From NCBI GenBank assembly GCA_018067265.1, contig JAGPUY010000091.1:1-17990 (forward strand): DNA of 17,990 nt, written 5' to 3'. How positions within the stretch are numbered: the first letter of the stretch is position 1; each line of letters begins with the position of its first letter. The notes under the pieces were generated by a model that was not told the origin of the DNA, made no database searches, and saw only the letters and a program-made list of their open reading frames with translations. A program made the position numbers and the translations under genes. Positions 13,805 to 17,990 of this stretch are shown here, one piece after another. This stretch comes from Oceanihabitans sp. Its GTDB lineage: Bacteria; Bacteroidota; Bacteroidia; Flavobacteriales; Flavobacteriaceae.

Positions 13805-13980
13805 ATTTAAATACATTTTAACTTTCTAAATGCATAGGAAAACTCGTCGTTTTTTAAATAGGAAAATTTATTTATTATTCTGTCACACCGATGTAAAGGA
13901 TAAAAAATAAACAGAAACTTTTAAAAAGTTAAAGTTAGTTCTTTAACATACTTTTAACCAAGTCACTTTAAACCAAACTA

Positions 13981-13988
13981 TATTTTTG
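13981..13988 (+). promoter_or_regulatory. Probable -7 element of the TonB-dependent receptor gene
   Basis: TATTTTTG matches TAnnTTTG and lies 23 bases before the ATG at 14012. No clear TTG is seen about 20 bases upstream. The rest of the gap from 13805 is AT-rich and holds no reading frame I would call. Confidence 0.45.
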
Positions 13989-14011
13989 CTGTCTTAAGCA
14001 AAAAACTAATC

Positions 14012-16420
14012 ATGACTAAACAATTATTCGCATTCATTTGCATTTTATTTTTCACTGTAAATTCCTTTGCGCAAAAGGAAATAACAATTACTGGAAGTAT
14101 TATAGAACAAGAAACGCTTCAACCTCTAGAATATGCTACTGTTGCTTTTTTTAGTAAAAAAGAAAACAGAATGGTTACTGGTGGAATTACAGACCAAAAA
14201 GGAAACTTTAGCATTCCTGTTACTGCCGGACTTTATGATGTTTCTGTAGAATTTATTGGATTTGGAACAAAGACAATTGCAAACCAAAAACTTTTTTCAG
14301 ATACCAATCTAGGTGAAATATTTCTAAGTGAAGATGCAGAATCTTTGGATGTAGTAGAAATCATTGCAGAACGTACAACAGTTGAAATAAAATTAGATAA
14401 AAAAATATACAATGTTGGTAAAGATCTTACTGTTCGTGGTGGTACCGTTAGTGATGTACTAGACAACGTACCTTCGGTTGCTGTAGATGTGGAAGGAAAT
14501 GTATCTTTAAGAGGACAAGAAAATGTACGTATTTTGATTAACGGAAAACCTTCTGGTTTAGTTGGTTTAAATTCTACGGAGGCATTACGTCAATTACCAG
14601 CAGAATCTATTGAGAAAGTAGAAGTTATTACTTCTCCTTCCGCAAGATATGATTCCGAAGGTACTGCCGGAATTATAAATATAATATTAAGAAGAAGTAA
14701 GTTACAAGGTTTAAATGGAGCTATAACGGCGAACGCTGGTTATAATCCTTCCGCAGGAATATCTGGAAACATAAACTACAGAACAGGAAATGTAAATATA
14801 TTTAATACCACGGCTTACAACTACAGAGAATCCCCAGGAAGTTCTTTTACAAATACTACTTATAAAGATGCTGGAAATAGAATTAAAGAAACAAAAGATT
14901 ACGACCGTATTAGAAAAGGATTTAATACGAACTTAGGTCTAGAATGGTACATTACAGACTCTGCTTCATTAACCACTTCTATTTTTTATAGCGATAACGA
15001 TAATGAAAGTAATACAACAAATAGCTTACTTCAATATGACAGTAACAATGCGCTAACGAGCTCAAGCTCTCGTTTTGACCCGGAATTAGAAGATGACAAA
15101 ACCATTCAATACGCTGCGAATTTCACAAAAAACTTCGAAACTAGCGGACACAAACTTACTTTCGATTTTCAATACGAAGACAGTACAGAAGACGAAAACT
15201 CTCTAGTAGAAGTAAACGACATCTTGACTGAAAAAGTAGGAACTCTTGAAGATCAACAACGTATTTTATTACAAGGAGATTATGTATTGCCTATTGGTGA
15301 AAAAGCGCAATTTGAATTAGGTTATCGTGGTAACTTCAACAATCTATCTACAGATTATGAGGTAGCACTTTTAGATGACACCAATGCTTTCTATGTAGAT
15401 AACGATTTATCCAACATACTAAACTATAGAGAATATATCAATGCTGTTTATACGCAATACGGTAGTAAGCACGGTAAATTTTCGTATTTATTAGGTTTGC
15501 GTCTTGAAAACACTAGAATTACTATTGACCAACCGTCTAGTGGTGATTTTAGCAAAAAAGATTACACTGGCTTATTCCCAACAGTAAATTTAAATTATGA
15601 ATTATCGGATGCCGAAAGTCTAACGCTTGGGTATAGCAGACGCTTACGTAGACCACGTTCTAGATTTATAAATCCATTCCCTTCACGTTCTAGTGTATCT
15701 AGTGTTTTTCAAGGGAATCCAGATTTAGATCCTAGTTACTCTGGTACTTTTGATCTTGGTTATATAAACCGTTTTGGAAAAGTGACCTTAAACACATCTG
15801 CGTATTACCAGCATGCAACAGACGTATTTAACTTTATAAGTTTTGACACAGGAGAAACGGTAAATGTAGATGGTGAAGATGTATCTATAATACAACGTAC
15901 ACCTATTAATTTATCTAGCGAAGATAGATATGGTTTTGAGTTTACGCTTATGTACAGAGCATCTCGTAAATTTAATACCAGTGCAAACTTTAATGTATTC
16001 AGATCTAAAACGGAAGGTGTAGATCCAAATGGAGCAGATTTAGGAAACGAAAACACAAGTTGGTATGCAAGATTAAATACGAAATACACACTACCTGCAG
16101 ATATCGAATGGCAAACGAGCATGAATTATAGTGGTCCTAGTGAAGATGCACAAAACAAACGTGAAGGCGTTTTCTCTACGAATATAGCATTTAGTAAAGA
16201 TTTGTTTAAAGACAAAGCATCCATCGCTTTTAATATTAGCGATTTGTTTAACTCTAGAAAACGTACTATGGAAACGAACACAGATACTTTTTTTAGTACT
16301 AGTGAATTCCAATGGAGAGAACGTAGCTTTAACGTATCTTTTACCTACAGATTTAACCAACAAAAGAAAAGCGAAAGAGGTTCTAGAGGAAATGGTGGAA
16401 ATGAAGAATTTGAAGGATAA
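14012..16420 (+). CDS. TonB-dependent outer-membrane receptor (outer membrane beta-barrel family)
   Basis: An 802-residue outer-membrane protein. The signal peptide is 1-20 (ends NSFA, before QKE). Residues about 24-108 form a carboxypeptidase-regulatory-like beta-sandwich (ITGSIIEQETLQPLEYATVAF and later GNFSI), common in Bacteroidota receptors. A plug domain lies at about 125-230 (VSDVLDNVPSVAVD, VSLRGQENVRILINGKP, IEKVEVITSPSARYDSEG, GIINIIL). The rest is a barrel of the OMP_b-brl_3 type, ending in the beta-signal FNVSFTYRF. After the beta-signal comes a charged Gly-rich tail of about 21 residues (KKSERGSRGNGG then EEFEG). No SusD-type lipoprotein follows, so polysaccharide uptake of the SusCD kind is unlikely. 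A siderophore, peptide or metal complex is possible, but nothing in the sequence identifies the ligand. The gene has its own promoter and terminator. Confidence 0.9.
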   Translation: MTKQLFAFICILFFTVNSFAQKEITITGSIIEQETLQPLEYATVAFFSKKENRMVTGGITDQKGNFSIPVTAGLYDVSVEFIGFGTKTIANQKLFSDTNLGEIFLSEDAESLDVVEIIAERTTVEIKLDKKIYNVGKDLTVRGGTVSDVLDNVPSVAVDVEGNVSLRGQENVRILINGKPSGLVGLNSTEALRQLPAESIEKVEVITSPSARYDSEGTAGIINIILRRSKLQGLNGAITANAGYNPSAGISGNINYRTGNVNIFNTTAYNYRESPGSSFTNTTYKDAGNRIKETKDYDRIRKGFNTNLGLEWYITDSASLTTSIFYSDNDNESNTTNSLLQYDSNNALTSSSSRFDPELEDDKTIQYAANFTKNFETSGHKLTFDFQYEDSTEDENSLVEVNDILTEKVGTLEDQQRILLQGDYVLPIGEKAQFELGYRGNFNNLSTDYEVALLDDTNAFYVDNDLSNILNYREYINAVYTQYGSKHGKFSYLLGLRLENTRITIDQPSSGDFSKKDYTGLFPTVNLNYELSDAESLTLGYSRRLRRPRSRFINPFPSRSSVSSVFQGNPDLDPSYSGTFDLGYINRFGKVTLNTSAYYQHATDVFNFISFDTGETVNVDGEDVSIIQRTPINLSSEDRYGFEFTLMYRASRKFNTSANFNVFRSKTEGVDPNGADLGNENTSWYARLNTKYTLPADIEWQTSMNYSGPSEDAQNKREGVFSTNIAFSKDLFKDKASIAFNISDLFNSRKRTMETNTDTFFSTSEFQWRERSFNVSFTYRFNQQKKSERGSRGNGGNEEFEG

Positions 16421-16477
16421 TATATAATAGCATTACCATTTGAAATTGTAAATTATAAAGCAATCTCATCAATTTAA

Positions 16478-16515
16478 AAACAGCTCCTACCCTTTTAAAA
16501 AGGTAGGAGTTGTTT
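16478..16515 (+). terminator. Terminator of the TonB-dependent receptor gene
   Basis: A 14-bp stem with one G-T pair (AAACAGCTCCTACC / GGTAGGAGTTGTTT) encloses a 10-base loop (CTTTTAAAAA) and is followed by CTTTT. It lies 58 bases after the stop codon. Confidence 0.75.
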
Positions 16516-16565
16516 CTTTTATGCGGAAATTTGGAACTTAGTAATTTTGAAATCATACCAAACAA

Positions 16566-16598
16566 AAAAAGGGGAAACACAATGTGTTTCCCCTTTTT
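16566..16598 (-). terminator. Terminator of the 57-residue membrane protein gene
   Basis: A perfect 15-bp stem (A5 GGGGAAACAC / GTGTTTCCCC T5) closes on AAT. Read on the - strand it comes 18 bases after the stop at 16617 and is followed by a T run. On the + strand it could act as a back-up for the receptor gene. Confidence 0.85.
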
Positions 16599-16616
16599 AA
16601 TATATTAACTTAAAGC

Positions 16617-16790
16617 TTATGCGTTACGCGCAGCTTTTTTCTCGTCTCTTTTTTCTTTTAAAAACTCCATTAAAGAACCACCAATCCAGTAAGGTATAAT
16701 AAAAGTCATTAAAAATATCATTAACCAGAAACCTATAGTTAAAATGGTTAAGAATGCTAAAAATCCTAAATATTGGTCAAATTCGAACAT
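16617..16790 (-). CDS. Small membrane protein, 57 residues, unknown function
   Basis: The - strand frame from ATG (16790-16788) to TAA (16619-16617) encodes 57 residues. A short acidic start (MFEFDQY) is followed by one long hydrophobic stretch at about 8-34, rich in Phe, Leu and Ile (GFLAFLTILTIGFWLMIFLM). An IIPYWIGGSLME segment then leads to a charged, basic C-terminal tail (KEKRDEKKAARNA). The positive tail suggests a single inner-membrane helix, possibly a hairpin, with the C-terminus in the cytoplasm. I do not recognise a characterised family. It is very probably a real gene. It has an exact promoter match upstream (TTG-N20-TATATTTG), a strong terminator 18 bases after its stop, and normal codon use for the region. 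Confidence 0.8.
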   Translation of the reverse strand: MFEFDQYLGFLAFLTILTIGFWLMIFLMTFIIPYWIGGSLMEFLKEKRDEKKAARNA

Positions 16791-16822
16791 AATTTTTTTG
16801 GTATCTTATTTTATTGATATTG

Positions 16823-16853
16823 CAAATATAAAGTAAAGTGTTTTTTTATGCAA
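16823..16853 (-). promoter_or_regulatory. Promoter of the 57-residue membrane protein gene
   Basis: The - strand reads TTG (16853 to 16851), 20 bases, then TATATTTG (16830 to 16823), an exact -7 match. The ATG at 16790 follows 32 bases later. This is one of the two best Bacteroidota promoter matches in the window. Confidence 0.65.
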
Positions 16854-17164
16854 TATAAAATGTAGAATTATTAACAGAATTATTAATAATTGATTTTTAG
16901 ACCTATTTCTAAAATTGGTTGAGATACGTTTTAGCTATATCTGCTTTATGTAAATGCACTTTATCTTTTGGAAGATAACCGAAAAGAACAACTACAAAAG
17001 CATTCATTGTTTTTAAAGCATCAATGATAAAACTAAACCGCTAAACTCAGTGCATTATAATCCTTAAAAAAAGGCATTATAAAATGTAGTATACTAAGAT
17101 TGGTTGTATATTAGCGAGCTTAAAAATAAAACAATTACTGTTTTCTATCAATTAGCATATACTT
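16854..17164. other. AT-rich intergenic region
   Basis: Little is firm here. A 9-bp A/T inverted repeat (AATTATTAA at 16866-16874, TTAATAATT at 16883-16891) lies behind the small-gene promoter. The - strand has a 32-codon frame at 16909-17007. GCATTATAA occurs twice, at about 17051 and 17074. The 10-bp palindrome TAGTATACTA lies near 17087. TATATTAG (17107-17114) is one base off the -7 consensus and could serve the symporter gene. I see no RNA gene. Confidence 0.4.
16909..17007 (-). other. Possible 32-codon reading frame or gene remnant
   Basis: On the - strand, ATG at 17007 to TAG at 16909 encodes 32 residues that look protein-like (MNAFVVVLFGYLPKDKV then HLHKADIAKTYLNQF). The frame stays open about 12 codons further upstream (FSFIIDALKT). 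I recognise no family and see no promoter. It may be a very small gene, the eroded 3' end of a lost gene, or chance. Confidence 0.2.
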
Positions 17165-17990
17165 ATGAAATCTCTATTTTCGAACCTACTATTTAAAGTT
17201 TTTTTAGCTATAGTATTAGGTATTGTTTTCGGACAATATTTACCAGAATCCATAAATCGAGTATTTACTACTTTCAATGCATTTTTTGGACAGTTTTTAA
17301 ATTTCGCAATTCCGTTAATTATAATGGGTTTAATAATGCCTGCCATTTCTGATTTAGGAAAAGGTGCCGGTAAGCTATTATTACTTACTGCAGGTATTGC
17401 TTATGGTTCTACCTTATTTTCTGGGTTTATGACGTATTTTACTGCATCGAATATATTCCCACTACTTTTAGAATCTCATGTCAATGACGCCGCTCAGATT
17501 TCAGATTCTAGTCCGGAATTATTACCTTATTTTAGTATCAATATTCCTCCAGTATTAGATGTGATGACTTCTTTAGTCCTAGCATTTGTAATTGGTTTAG
17601 GACTGGCAGCACAGGAGAAATCCACTTTAAAATCGGTGGTTAAAGATTTTCAGAAAATTATAATGCAATTAATTGAAAACGTAATTGTACCCTTATTACC
17701 ACTATTTATATTGGGGATATTTGCAAGTATGTCTTTTAGCGGAAAAGTATTTTCCATTCTTTCTGTATTTATCAGTATTATCGGAGTCATTTTTGCCCTG
17801 CACATTTTATTGTTATTACTACAATATACTATTGCAGGTATTCTTACCAAAAAGAACCCATTAAAATTATTAGCAACCATGATGCCTGCATATTTTACGG
17901 CATTAGGTACGCAATCTTCGGCAGCTACTATTCCGGTTACCTTAAAACAAGCTTTAACCAATGGCGTTTCAGAAAAAATAGCAGGCTTTG
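17165..17990 (+). CDS. Dicarboxylate/amino acid:cation symporter, 5' part (continues beyond window)
   Basis: The frame starts at ATG 17165 and is open to the window end, giving 275 codons of a protein usually of about 400-430 residues. It starts with a short basic N-terminus (MKSLFSNLLFK) and transmembrane segment 1, followed by successive hydrophobic helices. Near residues 250-265 lies TALGTQSSAATIPVTL, the re-entrant hairpin-1 signature of the SDF family (PF00375; GltP, DctA, Glt-Ph). These inner-membrane trimeric transporters move C4-dicarboxylates, glutamate, aspartate or neutral amino acids with Na+ or H+. The substrate-defining residues lie mostly in the missing C-terminal half, so the substrate is open. 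The opposite strand shows two chance open frames within it that are not genes. A near-consensus -7 (TATATTAG) lies about 50 bases upstream. Confidence 0.9.
   Translation, partial: MKSLFSNLLFKVFLAIVLGIVFGQYLPESINRVFTTFNAFFGQFLNFAIPLIIMGLIMPAISDLGKGAGKLLLLTAGIAYGSTLFSGFMTYFTASNIFPLLLESHVNDAAQISDSSPELLPYFSINIPPVLDVMTSLVLAFVIGLGLAAQEKSTLKSVVKDFQKIIMQLIENVIVPLLPLFILGIFASMSFSGKVFSILSVFISIIGVIFALHILLLLLQYTIAGILTKKNPLKLLATMMPAYFTALGTQSSAATIPVTLKQALTNGVSEKIAGF

Noticed and set aside
17152..17961. Two - strand open frames near the right end of the window
   Set aside because: They are antisense to the SDF symporter, whose + strand frame is open to the window edge and carries the TQSSAATIPVTL signature.
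1..17990. tRNA, rRNA, riboswitch, phage or insertion-sequence signatures
   Set aside because: I scanned by eye for cloverleaf ends, transposase motifs, terminal inverted repeats and known leader elements and found none convincing. A covariance-model search could still reveal a small RNA in the gaps.

Overview
The window reads as chromosomal DNA from a marine-type member of the Flavobacteriaceae (Bacteroidota). The DNA is AT-rich. Genes almost never carry a Shine-Dalgarno sequence, and several are preceded by the Bacteroidota -7 element TAnnTTTG. The gene content is also typical: a TonB-dependent receptor of the outer-membrane beta-barrel family, a THUMP-like methyltransferase, an OmpA protein with repeats, and a capnine-type alpha-oxoamine synthase. 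No tRNA, rRNA, insertion sequence, prophage or CRISPR array was seen. Most of the window is housekeeping or envelope chromosome rather than an obvious island.

Layout. 1-3803 (+): the 3' part of an MFS transporter, a SpoU/TrmH-type RNA methyltransferase, an AI-2E-family membrane protein, and a THUMP-like SAM methyltransferase 5 bases further on. A perfect 14-bp terminator hairpin overlaps that last stop codon. 3842-8407 (-): an alpha-oxoamine synthase, a cystathionine beta-synthase/cysteine-synthase-like enzyme and an oligopeptidase B. 8490-8813 (+): the nucleoid protein YbaB/EbfC, read divergently from the peptidase. 8891-11798 (-): an OmpA-family surface protein built of 23-residue repeats, then a low-specificity threonine aldolase. 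11890-13764 (+): prfB, which needs a +1 programmed frameshift, followed by two tandem ArsC/Spx-type proteins, the second lacking the catalytic cysteine. 14012-16420 (+): a TonB-dependent outer-membrane receptor with its own promoter and terminator. 16617-16790 (-): a 57-residue membrane protein. 17165 to the window end (+): the 5' part of a dicarboxylate/amino acid:cation symporter.

How the genes may work together. The most informative pairing is the alpha-oxoamine synthase next to a CBS/cysteine-synthase-like enzyme. In Flavobacterium johnsoniae an alpha-oxoamine synthase (Fjoh_2419) condenses cysteate with a fatty acyl group to make capnine, the base of the sulfonolipids needed for efficient gliding. 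A PLP enzyme of the cysteine-synthase fold next door is a natural candidate for supplying the sulfur amino acid. That is inference, and 2-amino-3-ketobutyrate CoA ligase or serine palmitoyltransferase activity remains possible. The other points for a second look are the prfB recoding site with a reduced Shine-Dalgarno-like element, a perfect palindrome over the prfB promoter, the in-register 23-residue repeats of the OmpA protein, the degenerate ArsC copy, and two very short open reading frames near 17 kb.
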